6,838 nucleotides of DNA, from positions 1-6,838 of the forward strand of contig CAJPTB010000101.1 in the NCBI GenBank assembly GCA_905373325.1, in the 5' to 3' direction. Below the pieces are notes generated by a model. The model saw only the letters and a list, made by a program, of their open reading frames with translations. It was not told the origin of the DNA and searched no databases. Positions 1 through 6,146 of the stretch are shown piece after piece. How positions within the stretch are numbered: position 1 is the first letter of the stretch; each line of letters opens with the position of its first letter. The position numbers were made by a program, and so were the translations under genes. This stretch comes from an uncultured Ancrocorticia sp. (GTDB lineage Bacteria > Actinomycetota > Actinomycetes > Actinomycetales > Actinomycetaceae).

Positions 1-519
1 GTCGCCGAGCGAGGCTTCGCCGTGGCGGGCGCCGACGTCGCGGTCATCGGCGCAGGCGGCGCGGGCTCGGCGGTTTACACTCAGGCCGCGCTCGACGGCG
101 CGGGGAGGGTCTCCGTCTTCAAACGCGCCAACGCGTCCTTCGGGCCGACGTCGCAGAAAATCGCCGCGCTCTCCGAGCGCACGGGCGTGAATCTGACGCT
201 CACCGACGTCGCCGACGAGGCAGCCCTCGAACGGGCCGTGCGGGAAGCCGACATCGTCGTGGACGCCACCCGGGTGGGCATGGCGCCCCTCGAAAGCCAA
301 TCAAACGTCAGGGAAGAATGGCTCCGCCCCGGCCAGGCCGTGGTGGACACCGTCTACCACCCGCGTGAGACGAAGCTGCTCGCCCTCGCCGCCCAAGCCG
401 GAGCCACCCCGATCGACGGGCTCGGAATGCTTTTGTGGCAGGCCGCCATCGCCGAGGAAATCTGGCTCGACGTCGCCATGCCGGTCGAGCGCGTCCGCGA
501 AGCCGTGTTCGGAGGCTGA
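1..519 (+). CDS. aroE: Shikimate/quinate dehydrogenase, YdiB-like, C-terminal part (5' end outside window)
   Basis: The frame is open from base 1 to the TGA at 517-519 and gives 172 residues. The family is about 280-290 residues, so the N-terminal substrate-binding domain lies outside the window. Visible are the Rossmann glycine motif GAGGAG (fragment residues 17-22), a VGMAPLE segment (92-98) and the C-terminal GMLLWQ motif (142-147) that helps close the active site. The enzyme interconverts 3-dehydroshikimate and shikimate, or 3-dehydroquinate and quinate, with NAD(P)H in the cytosol. The wording VGMAPLE, the VYHPRETKLL stretch and GMLLWQ resemble E. coli YdiB and Firmicutes relatives more than classical AroE. 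After the second beta strand the sequence is FKRANASF rather than the NRT-type NADP clamp of AroE, so cofactor choice is open. Asp88 stands where classical enzymes have Asn in NAT. The gene is convergent with the DUF5655 gene. Family is sure; assignment to the aromatic pathway versus quinate use is inference. Confidence 0.9.
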   Translation, partial: VAERGFAVAGADVAVIGAGGAGSAVYTQAALDGAGRVSVFKRANASFGPTSQKIAALSERTGVNLTLTDVADEAALERAVREADIVVDATRVGMAPLESQSNVREEWLRPGQAVVDTVYHPRETKLLALAAQAGATPIDGLGMLLWQAAIAEEIWLDVAMPVERVREAVFGG

Positions 520-542
520 ATTCTCGGCGGCCAACCCATCGA

Positions 543-585
543 GGAGCGACGCTCCCGAAGCGGCCAGGCGCCCGGCCATGCCGGG
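543..585. terminator. Two GC hairpins between convergent genes, possible bidirectional terminator
   Basis: Two perfect short stems lie between the aroE-like stop and the DUF5655 stop: GGAGC/GCTCC with a 3-base loop (543-555) and CCCGGC/GCCGGG with loop CAT (571-585). Neither is followed by a T-run on either strand. The convergent position suits a terminator, and many actinobacterial terminators lack a U-tract, but short GC stems are common in such DNA. Confidence 0.25.
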
Positions 586-659
586 GCAACGGCAGTTTCC
601 CATGCCGAGGCGATTCCAAGACAACATGAGGCCGATGACGGCGGACGCCAAGTTTGCTG

Positions 660-1019
660 TCATCGGCAGGAGAATTCGAACCCCTTCTTTATCAGTTCCC
701 GGAGCCACGAGCTATTCGCCGTCTCAAGGGACTTCACTACGACGTGATGGTTCCACCGGCGGGCGCTGACTTGGGTGACCCCGTGAACTCCAGGAAATTC
801 CTCCCTGTGATCCAAAGCGACATTGAGATAGAGCGTTCCGTCGCCGGTTTTCTCATATGCCCACATCCAGAGGAATTTCCGATTGACCGAGTAGCTGAGC
901 TGAGAACGAAGCTCTCTTTTGACGCTGCCCAGGCCCATCACGTACGCATCGATCGCCTGACAGTGCGCGTCGGTCTTAGGTTTTTGCGAGAACTCTCCGA
1001 TCATCTTGTTGCTTGGCAC
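660..1019 (-). CDS. DUF5655 domain protein, small, function unknown
   Basis: The product has 119 residues. The start is GTG at 1019, with the strong ribosome binding site GAGGAGG at 1025-1031 five bases upstream; an ATG five codons in (1004) is the alternative. The protein matches my memory of the DUF5655 pattern: an N-terminal helix with a GLG turn (residues 29-31), a basic beta segment around SYSVNRKFLWMWA (42-54), a hydrophobic strand (62-69), then RRWNHHVVV (87-95) and a final WLRELIKKGFEFS (105-117). DUF5655 is found as a small stand-alone protein or fused to others; no reaction is established that I know of. There is no signal peptide or membrane segment. My hand count gives about 55% GC, against roughly 67% in a sample of the operon genes. 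It begins 35 bases after the tRNA-Leu 3' end on the same strand, so it may share the tRNA transcript or have arrived at a tRNA-linked insertion point. Family call good, role unknown. Confidence 0.85.
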   Translation of the reverse strand: MPSNKMIGEFSQKPKTDAHCQAIDAYVMGLGSVKRELRSQLSYSVNRKFLWMWAYEKTGDGTLYLNVALDHREEFPGVHGVTQVSARRWNHHVVVKSLETANSSWLRELIKKGFEFSCR

Positions 1020-1054
1020 AGCAACCTCCTCGAACACGCCCTCAATGCCGCTCG

Positions 1055-1136
1055 TGCGCAAGGTGGGACTCGAACCCACACGCCCTAGGGCACCAGAACC
1101 TAAATCTGGCGCGTCTACCAATTCCGCCACTCGCGC
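1055..1136 (-). tRNA. tRNA-Leu, anticodon UAG (reads CUA/CUN)
   Basis: A full cloverleaf folds on the minus strand. The acceptor GCGCGAG (1136-1130) pairs with CTTGCGC (1062-1056) through six Watson-Crick pairs and one G-U, with discriminator A at 1055. The D arm contains GGAATTGGTAGACGC. The anticodon stem CCAGA/TCTGG holds loop TTTAGGT, with anticodon TAG at 1102-1100. A long class II variable arm (GCCC TA GGGC) is present, as expected for leucine. The T arm is GTGGG-TTCGAGT-CCCAC. CCA is not encoded; the next bases are CGA, so it must be added by the CCA-adding enzyme. The DUF5655 gene follows closely downstream. Confidence 0.97.
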
Positions 1137-1147
1137 GCTGCCACCAT

Positions 1148-1153
1148 ATTCTA
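1148..1153 (-). promoter_or_regulatory. Candidate -10 element of the tRNA-Leu gene
   Basis: The minus strand reads TAGAAT at 1153-1148, five of six bases of the TATAAT consensus, 11 bases before the mature tRNA 5' end. It stands out in very GC-rich surroundings. No good TTGACA-like box lies 16-18 bases further upstream, so only the -10 is supported. Confidence 0.45.
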
Positions 1154-1312
1154 ACGGCTCGCTGGGCCGCCGGCCATCGCCGTTCTTGGCGCAGGCCGCC
1201 CGGCACATCGCCAGCGCCTTTTCCGACGGCGGCGCGACTGAGCGGCAAACGCATCGCAGACGCCCGCCGCTTCCGGCGCCGCGACGCAGGCCGCCCATCC
1301 GTTGCGCCGTCG

Positions 1313-1326
1313 CCGGCCATCGCCGG
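1313..1326 (-). terminator. GC hairpin just after bcp, possible weak terminator
   Basis: Eight bases beyond the bcp stop codon the strand forms CCGGC-GATG-GCCGG. There is no T-run after it (a TTTT lies before it), so it is not a classical intrinsic terminator. It may protect the 3' end or help termination before the tRNA gene. Confidence 0.25.
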
Positions 1327-1334
1327 AAAAGCGG

Positions 1335-1808
1335 CTAGTCGATCCCCAGTTCCCTGCGCAGGCGCGCCACATGCCCCTTGGCCTTGACGTTGCAATTGGC
1401 GAGGAGAATCTTGCCGTCCTTGCCCACGACGAACGTCGATCGGATGACCCCGCGCACGATCTTCCCGTAGTTCTTCTTCTCGCCGAAGGCGCCGTACGCC
1501 TCCATGACGTCGCGCTCGGGATCGCTGGCCAGCGGGAAGTTCAGGGCGTCGCGCCGGGCGAACTTCTCCAGGGAGCCCAGCGAATCCGGCGAAATTCCGA
1601 CGACCGAGTATCCGGCGCCTTTCAGCGAGTTCAGGCTGTCGCGGAAGTCGCACGCCTCGGTTGTGCATCCGGGCGTCATCGCCTTGGGGTAGAAGTAGAC
1701 GATCACGCCCTTCTCCGCCTTGCCCAGCGCCTCGGACAGCCGGATGTCGCCGTCGGTGCTCGGGAGGGTGAAATCGGGCGCAATGTCGCCGACGTCGAGT
1801 TTGACCAT
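1335..1808 (-). CDS. bcp: Thioredoxin-dependent thiol peroxidase, Bcp/PrxQ family
   Basis: This 157-residue protein has the usual Bcp length. It reduces hydrogen peroxide and organic hydroperoxides in the cytosol and is recycled by thioredoxin. The N-terminus shows GDIAPDFTLP, where the family begins. The active-site stretch PKAMTPGCTTEAC gives peroxidatic Cys48 in TPGCT and the resolving Cys53 five residues later, the spacing of atypical two-cysteine PrxQ enzymes. Arg123 in RSTF is the conserved arginine, and NVKAKGH (140-146) is the typical C-terminal motif. A third cysteine, Cys139, sits before that motif where many relatives have no cysteine. The ATG at 1808 is the only sensible start. 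No strong Shine-Dalgarno sequence precedes it, but -10-like hexamers do, so the message may be leaderless. It is divergent from the DUF4916 gene and could share control with it through the 116-base gap. Confidence 0.97.
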   Translation of the reverse strand: MVKLDVGDIAPDFTLPSTDGDIRLSEALGKAEKGVIVYFYPKAMTPGCTTEACDFRDSLNSLKGAGYSVVGISPDSLGSLEKFARRDALNFPLASDPERDVMEAYGAFGEKKNYGKIVRGVIRSTFVVGKDGKILLANCNVKAKGHVARLRRELGID

Positions 1809-1811
1809 GCG

Positions 1812-1840
1812 ACTATCTTGCCACTGCCGCCTCGTTTCGA
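1812..1840 (-). promoter_or_regulatory. Candidate bcp promoter
   Basis: On the minus strand TCGAAA (1840-1835; four of six to TTGACA) is followed after 17 bases by GATAGT (1817-1812; four of six to TATAAT, keeping the key A and final T). This places transcription start at or very near the bcp ATG at 1808. An overlapping alternative -10, CAAGAT (1820-1815), ends exactly six bases before the ATG. Both choices imply little or no leader. Confidence 0.3.
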
Positions 1841-1876
1841 CCGCCCAAGCCCCGCCCCGTTCACCCGGCGAGAAAA

Positions 1877-1897
1877 CCTCCGCTTAGGAAGCGGCGG
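1877..1897. promoter_or_regulatory. Inverted repeat in the bcp/DUF4916 divergent promoter region
   Basis: CCGCTT-AGG-AAGCGG (1880-1894) is a perfect 6-base inverted repeat. It extends to CC...GG on both sides with one mismatch (1877-1897). It lies 27 bases upstream of the DUF4916 start codon, in a place fit for an operator acting on either divergent gene. It could also be a hairpin in a longer transcript. No regulator can be named. Confidence 0.3.
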
Positions 1898-1924
1898 CCA
1901 GAATCTCCCTGGCACACTAAACGC

Positions 1925-2455
1925 ATGAGCGAAATCGATTCGGATGCCATCGGCCCCTGGTTGCCGCCCGAGGACCTGCGCTTCGTCCGCGAAAAGGTTC
2001 CCATGGTCTACGTCGACATCGTCCCGGTTCGCCTTGACGAGGCGGGCGCCCTGGAAGCGGTGGGAATGCTTTTGTGCGCCGACGACGAAGGAATCAACCG
2101 AGCTTTCCCGTCCGGGCGCATCCTGCTCTATGAGACGATCCGCGAGGCGCTCGCGCGGCACATCGACAAAGACCTCGGCCCCATGGCGCTCCCTCGAATC
2201 CCGGCGGTTCTCACGCCTTTCACCGTCGGCGAGTACTTCCCCATGGGGGAAGGCTGGCACGACCCGCGCCAGCACGCCGTCTCCCTCGCCTACATCGTCG
2301 CCATGCAGGGCGACTGCAACCCGGGCGACGATTCGCTCGAATTCTCGTGGTTCACGCCCGGGGAGGCCCGTACGCGCGAGCTCCAAGCCGAGCTCATTCC
2401 CGCGCACGCATCCCTGCTTCGCCGCGCCCTCGCCGTGCTCGGCTGCGACGCCTAA
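1925..2455 (+). CDS. DUF4916 / Nudix-hydrolase-like protein
   Basis: The 176-residue protein matches the actinobacterial DUF4916 family along its length: WLPPEDLRFVREKVPMVYVD (12-31), the segment DKDLGPMALPRIPAVLTPFT (81-100), EYFP (103-106), the highly conserved HDPRQHAVSLAY (112-123) and a C-terminal WFTPGEA. The family is grouped with Nudix hydrolases, enzymes that cleave nucleoside diphosphates linked to another group. The position of the Nudix box (G64-x5-E70-x7-R78) is kept. The catalytic part, normally REUxEExGU, reads RHIDKDLGP, so most metal-binding glutamates are missing. Substrate is unknown and activity uncertain. The ATG at 1925 has no Shine-Dalgarno sequence, and CACACT ends six bases before it, suggesting a leaderless message. 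The TAA (2453-2455) overlaps the stop codon of convergent rdgB. Confidence 0.92.
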   Translation: MSEIDSDAIGPWLPPEDLRFVREKVPMVYVDIVPVRLDEAGALEAVGMLLCADDEGINRAFPSGRILLYETIREALARHIDKDLGPMALPRIPAVLTPFTVGEYFPMGEGWHDPRQHAVSLAYIVAMQGDCNPGDDSLEFSWFTPGEARTRELQAELIPAHASLLRRALAVLGCDA

Positions 2456-3033
2456 ATCCTCGCGGCCAGCGCCCGAAATGCCTTTCCTCGGTGCGATATG
2501 GCTTCCTTGCGTTCCGGCGTCAGCTCAGCGCTGGAAACCGAGAGGCCCTCGGGCCTGAATACCGGGTCGTATCCGAATCCGTTCTCGCCGCGCGGGGCGA
2601 AGAGGAGGCTTCCGCGCATGGCTCCCTCCGCAACCTCCTCGCGCCCGTCGGGGGCGGCCATCGCCGCGGCGCACACAAAAGACGCCCCCCGATGCCTCTC
2701 CGGAACGTCGGCCATCTGCGCCAGCAAGAGCTCCAGGTTCGCGGCGTCGTCGCCGTGCCTTCCGCACCACCGCGCGGAAAACACCCCCGGAGCCCCGCCC
2801 ATCGCGTCCACGCAGATGCCCGAGTCGTCGGCGAGGGCGAGCAGGCCGGTCGCCTCCGCCAGCTGCCTGGCCTTGATGAGGGCGTTGCCCGCGAAGGTCA
2901 CCTCGTCCTCGACCGGCTCGGGGACGTCGAACGCCTCGGCGCCCACGATCTGCGCTCCGGGCAGGAGCGGCAGGAGAATCGCGCGCAGCTCCGCGACTTT
3001 GTGCGGATTGCGGGTGGCCAGCACAAGCTTCAT
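2452..3033 (-). CDS. rdgB: RdgB/HAM1 non-canonical purine NTP pyrophosphatase
   Basis: From the start chosen here the product has 193 residues, normal for the family. It hydrolyses ITP, dITP and XTP to monophosphate and pyrophosphate and keeps deaminated purines out of DNA and RNA. Motifs in order: [12 protein letters not shown] (5-16, the TxNxxK signature), [11 protein letters not shown] (45-55), ALADDSGI (66-73, catalytic acid at Asp69/Asp70), APGVFSARW (81-89), NGFGYDPVF (151-159) and SHRGKAF (180-186). Two starts are possible. ATG at 3033 forms ATGA with the rph stop and has GGGAG five bases upstream. ATG at 3045 would add MGEP and overlap rph more, with a poorer ribosome site, so 3033 is preferred. 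It is the last gene of the operon. Its TAG overlaps the TAA of the convergent DUF4916 gene, leaving no room for a terminator. Confidence 0.96.
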   Translation of the reverse strand: MKLVLATRNPHKVAELRAILLPLLPGAQIVGAEAFDVPEPVEDEVTFAGNALIKARQLAEATGLLALADDSGICVDAMGGAPGVFSARWCGRHGDDAANLELLLAQMADVPERHRGASFVCAAAMAAPDGREEVAEGAMRGSLLFAPRGENGFGYDPVFRPEGLSVSSAELTPERKEAISHRGKAFRALAARI

Positions 3034-3803
3034 CGGTTCTCCCATCCGGCGACGATCCGAGGATCGATGGGGTTGTCGCCCGTCAGCGCCTCTTTCTGGA
3101 CGGCGGCCAAATGAGCCGTCCCGATCGCTGCGAGGTCCAAAAGCTCCCCCAGCTCGCCCCTTGAGAAAGGCGCGTGCTCGGCGGTCCCCTGAATCTCGAT
3201 GAACTGGCCGGTGCCTGTCGCGACCACGTTCATGTCGGTGTCGGCGCGTGAGTCCTCCTCATAGGGCAGGTCGAGCACCGGGCGGCCGTCGACGACGCCG
3301 ACCGACACTGCGCTCACCGTGTCGCTGAGAACCGGCCTGCGCGGTTTGACGATCCCTTTCCCCACAGCCCAATCGACGGCGTCGGCCAACGCTGCGAAGG
3401 CGCCGGTGATCGACGCCGTGCGGGTGCCGCCGTCGGCCCGAAGAACGTCGCAATCGAGCTGGACAGTATTCTCGCCGAGGGCCCGCATGTCGACGCAGGC
3501 GCGCAGCGCGCGGCCGATCAGCCGCGAAATTTCGTGCGTCCTTCCGCCGATCTTTCCCTTGACCGACTCCCGGGACGAGCGTTCGTCCGTGGCGCGGGGA
3601 AGCATCGAGTACTCGGCGGTCACCCAGCCCAGGCCGGTGTCCTTGCGCCAGCGCGGAACGCCTTCCGTGAAGGAGGCGACGCACAAAACCGTTGTTTTGC
3701 CGAAGGAGACGAGAACGCTGCCCTCGCCTGCGTCGAGCCAGCCTCGGGAAATGGACACGGGACGCATGTCGTGGGCGGCTCGGCCGTCTGCTCGTTGACT
3801 CAT
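3030..3803 (-). CDS. rph: Ribonuclease PH
   Basis: The 257-residue protein is full length for RNase PH, the phosphate-dependent 3'-to-5' exoribonuclease that trims the 3' ends of tRNA precursors and forms a hexamer. The N-terminus carries [12 protein letters not shown]. Conserved blocks are [14 protein letters not shown] (62-75), [16 protein letters not shown] (87-102), the phosphate-binding [13 protein letters not shown] (123-135, Arg128 in the GTRTA position) and the acidic metal site [14 protein letters not shown] (179-192, Asp184 and Asp190). The ATG at 3803 lies 19 bases after the stop of the phosphodiesterase gene, with AGGA nine bases upstream. Its TGA overlaps the ATG of rdgB, so the pair is likely translationally coupled. 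The rph-rdgB pair is a very common neighbourhood in bacteria. Confidence 0.98.
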   Translation of the reverse strand: MSQRADGRAAHDMRPVSISRGWLDAGEGSVLVSFGKTTVLCVASFTEGVPRWRKDTGLGWVTAEYSMLPRATDERSSRESVKGKIGGRTHEISRLIGRALRACVDMRALGENTVQLDCDVLRADGGTRTASITGAFAALADAVDWAVGKGIVKPRRPVLSDTVSAVSVGVVDGRPVLDLPYEEDSRADTDMNVVATGTGQFIEIQGTAEHAPFSRGELGELLDLAAIGTAHLAAVQKEALTGDNPIDPRIVAGWENR

Positions 3804-3822
3804 GCGTGCGATCCTACCGCTT

Positions 3823-4617
3823 TCAGACGCGGTGCTCCTCGCCCGGAAGCACGGCCCGCACGGGGCCCTCGTAGACGCGCTCGGCGCTCCGCCGAACCGC
3901 CTCGGGGTCGGTCCACGGCTGCAGGTGCGTCAAAAGCAGCCTCGCCGCGCCCGCCCGCTGGGCGAGCTCGCCGGCGCGCGAACCCGTCATGTGGACGCCG
4001 CGCACCGAGTCGCGCCCGTCTTCGAACGCGCACTCCGAGAGAAGGAGGTCGACGCCTCGGGCCATCTCCACCTCCGTGTCGCACAGGTCGGTGTCGCCGG
4101 TGTAGCCGAGGGTGGCATTGCCCGGGCCGAGGTCGCTCGGCCCGCTCACCCTCATCCCCACGCACGGCACCGTGTGATCGGCGGCGAAAGCCTCAAGCTT
4201 CATCGGGCCTATTTCGACGACGTCGCCCGGCCCGATCTGCTTGAACTCGAACTCGCCCTCGTAGGTCTCCTCGTCTGGGTCCCCGCCGAGCTGGCGGGTG
4301 CGGTACTGCCCGTCGCCCGGGCTGTAGACGGGGATCCGCGCAAGCGGCCCGCCGGGAAACCAGCGCCGATACACCTGCATGCCGATGATGTCGGCGCAAT
4401 GGTCGGTGTGCAGATGGCTGAGCACCATCGCGTCGAGGTCGGCCGGGTCAAGGTAGTTGAGAAGCTGGCCCATGGCTCCGGGGCCGAAGTCGAGGACGGC
4501 CGAGTATGTGCGCAGCCTGCCGTCGTCATCCTCCCCGTCGGCTTGGAGAAGATAGGCCGACGCCGCCGAAAACCTGCCGGACATCGAACCCGAGCAGCCG
4601 ATGACGGTCAGTCTCAT
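3823..4617 (-). CDS. MBL-fold phosphodiesterase, Rv1339-like (probable cAMP phosphodiesterase)
   Basis: The 264-residue protein has a full metallo-beta-lactamase fold of the RNase Z-like/class II-like phosphodiesterase type. It starts [14 protein letters not shown], where GCSGS is the characteristic first loop. The zinc motif HLHTDH is at 68-73 (His68, His70, Asp72, His73), followed by DHT with His148, GYTGDTD with Asp175, and His231 in LLTHLQP. All metal ligands of a two-metal site are therefore present. By sequence and position (between murI and rph) it corresponds to M. tuberculosis Rv1339, which has been described as an atypical class II cyclic-AMP phosphodiesterase. Hydrolysis of cyclic nucleotides in the cytosol is the best guess, but RNA-end processing cannot be excluded from sequence. 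The frame is open further upstream, yet ATG 4617 is chosen because it makes ATGA with the murI stop, has GGGGGTGAG just upstream and begins at the conserved N-terminus. Confidence 0.93.
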   Translation of the reverse strand: MRLTVIGCSGSMSGRFSAASAYLLQADGEDDDGRLRTYSAVLDFGPGAMGQLLNYLDPADLDAMVLSHLHTDHCADIIGMQVYRRWFPGGPLARIPVYSPGDGQYRTRQLGGDPDEETYEGEFEFKQIGPGDVVEIGPMKLEAFAADHTVPCVGMRVSGPSDLGPGNATLGYTGDTDLCDTEVEMARGVDLLLSECAFEDGRDSVRGVHMTGSRAGELAQRAGAARLLLTHLQPWTDPEAVRRSAERVYEGPVRAVLPGEEHRV

Positions 4618-5441
4618 GCGCTCACCCCCGAGCTGATCTGGGAGATCGAACGCGCCGCGCCGACCTCCGGGCCGAGGAACCTTCCCGCGAGCTCGCCGAA
4701 GCGAGCGGGGTCCCCCGTCGCGTAGAAGCGGCGGTCGGGCTCGTTTCCGGGCGGGGCGAACAGGTCCCGGGAGGCGAGCTCGGCGTAGACGTCGCGGGCG
4801 GTCTCGTCGGCGGACGAAACGAGCGTGACGGATTCGCCCATCGTGTATCCGATGGCCCCCGCGAGCAGCGGATAATGCGTGCATCCGAGCACGAGTGTGT
4901 CCACACCGGCGTCGCGCACGGGCGCGAGGTAGCGCTCGGCGACCTCCTCGACCTGCGGGCCCGCGGTGATCCCCGCCTCGACCAGCTCGACGAACTCGGG
5001 GCAGGCCGCAGTCGTCAGCGTCAGGTCCGGCGCCGCCGCGAAGGCGTCCTCGTAGGCGCCGGACCCGATTGTCGCCGCCGTTCCGATGACTCCGATGCGC
5101 CGGTTCCGCGTGGCTGACACCGCGCGCCTGACCGCGGGCTGGATGACTTCGACAACGGGGATCGAGCGCGCGGCCTGATAGCGCTCGCGCGCGTCGTGCA
5201 GCACCGCGGCCGACGCCGAGTTGCAGGCGATGACGAGCATTTTGACGCCGGAGTCGACGAGGCTGTCCATGATGTCCAAGGCCAGCTCGCGCACTTGGGC
5301 GATCGGCTTCGGCCCGTACGGAGTGTGGGCGGTGTCGCCGATATAGGTGATCGACTCCTCCGGGAATTGGTCGATGATCGCGCGCGCAACGGTGAGCCCG
5401 CCAACGCCGGAGTCGAAGATGCCTATGGGGCGAAAGTCCAT
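4614..5441 (-). CDS. murI: Glutamate racemase
   Basis: The 275-residue protein makes D-glutamate for the second residue of the peptidoglycan stem peptide. The N-terminal [16 protein letters not shown] contains the first acid/Ser pair (Asp10-Ser11). PYGPKP follows. The two catalytic cysteines are Cys73 in ACNSAS and Cys187 in LGCTHYPLL, and VIQPAV and GTAATI lie in the expected places. Nothing essential is missing. Two starts compete: ATG 5441 (MDFRPIGIF) and TTG 5447, two codons earlier; ATG is preferred because it is the stronger codon and starts at the family N-terminus. There is no Shine-Dalgarno sequence before either, and the DUF2017 stop lies only 10 bases upstream, so initiation relies on coupling or a leaderless internal transcript. 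The C-terminal tail after the conserved domain is rich in Ser/Ala. Confidence 0.97.
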   Translation of the reverse strand: MDFRPIGIFDSGVGGLTVARAIIDQFPEESITYIGDTAHTPYGPKPIAQVRELALDIMDSLVDSGVKMLVIACNSASAAVLHDARERYQAARSIPVVEVIQPAVRRAVSATRNRRIGVIGTAATIGSGAYEDAFAAAPDLTLTTAACPEFVELVEAGITAGPQVEEVAERYLAPVRDAGVDTLVLGCTHYPLLAGAIGYTMGESVTLVSSADETARDVYAELASRDLFAPPGNEPDRRFYATGDPARFGELAGRFLGPEVGAARSISQISSGVSA

Positions 5442-5448
5442 GGACAAA

Positions 5449-5454
5449 ACTTTA
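5449..5454 (-). promoter_or_regulatory. Possible internal -10 before murI
   Basis: The minus strand reads TAAAGT (5454-5449), fitting TANNNT, seven bases before the murI ATG. It overlaps the DUF2017 stop codon TAA. No -35 box is apparent. It would give a leaderless murI transcript inside the operon, which would explain the missing ribosome binding site. A chance match is quite possible. Confidence 0.2.
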
Positions 5455-6141
5455 TCGGTGAGGAGTCTTATTCCTCGCAGCCAAAAGCAGTGACTCTTGC
5501 CACCAGGTAACCATCGTGTAGAGAACGCGAAGCAATTCGTCGGGGGTCTGCACCTCGCGCTGATTGCCCTTGCCGTTTGCCCCCGTGATGTCCTGGGCTG
5601 CCTCGTAGATCTCCCGTCCGTCCTCCTCGCCTTGGATGTCCAGGCGCGAGGCGAGCACCAGCCGGATCGAGTTGATCGCCGATATCCACCCGGGCATGTC
5701 CTCGTTGCCGACCCACACGTCGTCCGTGGCCCCGTTGACCGACCGCCACAGTATGAACAGATGCTCGGCCTTGGCGGCCGACAGGCTCGCAGAGGTCATC
5801 TCCCGCAGAGCCTCGGCCTGCCTCGGGTCCTCGGACATGTCCGGAAGGAGCCGGAACATCGCGTCGTCGATGGGCCTGCGTCCGCCCGCCCGCCCGGAGT
5901 CCGCCAGCTCTGGGTCCGCCCGTCCGGAGCTCGCATACCCGTCTGCGACGCCGGAGAGCTCGGCCTCGTAAACGGCGAGCGGATCCGCCCCCGCCGCGTC
6001 GGAGCTCTCGCGTTCGGCCAGATCGGCCATCGAATGGCCGAGCATCTCGACGACGTCGCACGCCATCCGCGCAAGCAGACGCCGCTCGGTCTCCTGCGCC
6101 TTGGACAGGTAGCCGCCCCTCCAGGGTCTGAACGCCTCCAT
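5452..6141 (-). CDS. DUF2017 family protein, function unknown
   Basis: The 229-residue protein fits DUF2017, an actinobacterial family found next to clpS and murI. It starts [14 protein letters not shown] helical N-terminal part (17-45) is followed by a variable linker (46-90) and a conserved C-terminal half. That half has [15 protein letters not shown] (92-106), [16 protein letters not shown] (112-127), [20 protein letters not shown] (146-165) and [15 protein letters not shown] (207-221). No catalytic motif, signal peptide or clear membrane segment is visible; it looks cytosolic and mostly helical. The reading frame is open well upstream, but that part overlaps clpS. ATG 6141 is chosen because it lies five bases after the clpS stop with GTGAGGG upstream. 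The constant link to clpS suggests a role near ClpS-dependent proteolysis, but that is inference. The linker holds a 10-residue near-duplication (see findings). Confidence 0.93.
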   Translation of the reverse strand: MEAFRPWRGGYLSKAQETERRLLARMACDVVEMLGHSMADLAERESSDAAGADPLAVYEAELSGVADGYASSGRADPELADSGRAGGRRPIDDAMFRLLPDMSEDPRQAEALREMTSASLSAAKAEHLFILWRSVNGATDDVWVGNEDMPGWISAINSIRLVLASRLDIQGEEDGREIYEAAQDITGANGKGNQREVQTPDELLRVLYTMVTWWQESLLLAARNKTPHR

Positions 6142-6146
6142 CGCCC

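Noticed and set aside
669..684. tRNA T-arm-like sequence at the 3' end of the DUF5655 gene, as a remnant attachment site
   Set aside because: Only the TCGAACCC core (8 bases) matches tRNA-Leu exactly, and these bases encode the expected family ending KKGFEFS. There is no cloverleaf around it. Coding explains it.
1152..1161. Third copy of the 28-bp repeat near the tRNA promoter (AACGGCTCGC)
   Set aside because: Only 10 bases match and similarity stops on both sides, so it is treated as chance.
1020..1298. Longer DUF5655 reading frame running upstream through the tRNA gene
   Set aside because: The frame is open to 1298 but crosses the tRNA. The strong ribosome site before GTG 1019 and the domain limits support the short form.
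1168..1325. 15-base direct repeat (1168-1182 and 1311-1325) between the tRNA and bcp
   Set aside because: The repeated CGCCGGCCATCGCCG is a self-complementary GC-rich word. In such DNA a chance pair is plausible, and nothing else marks a mobile element.
3045..3045. Alternative rdgB start four codons upstream
   Set aside because: It has a weaker ribosome site. The ATGA overlap with rph and GGGAG before ATG 3033 favour the shorter form.
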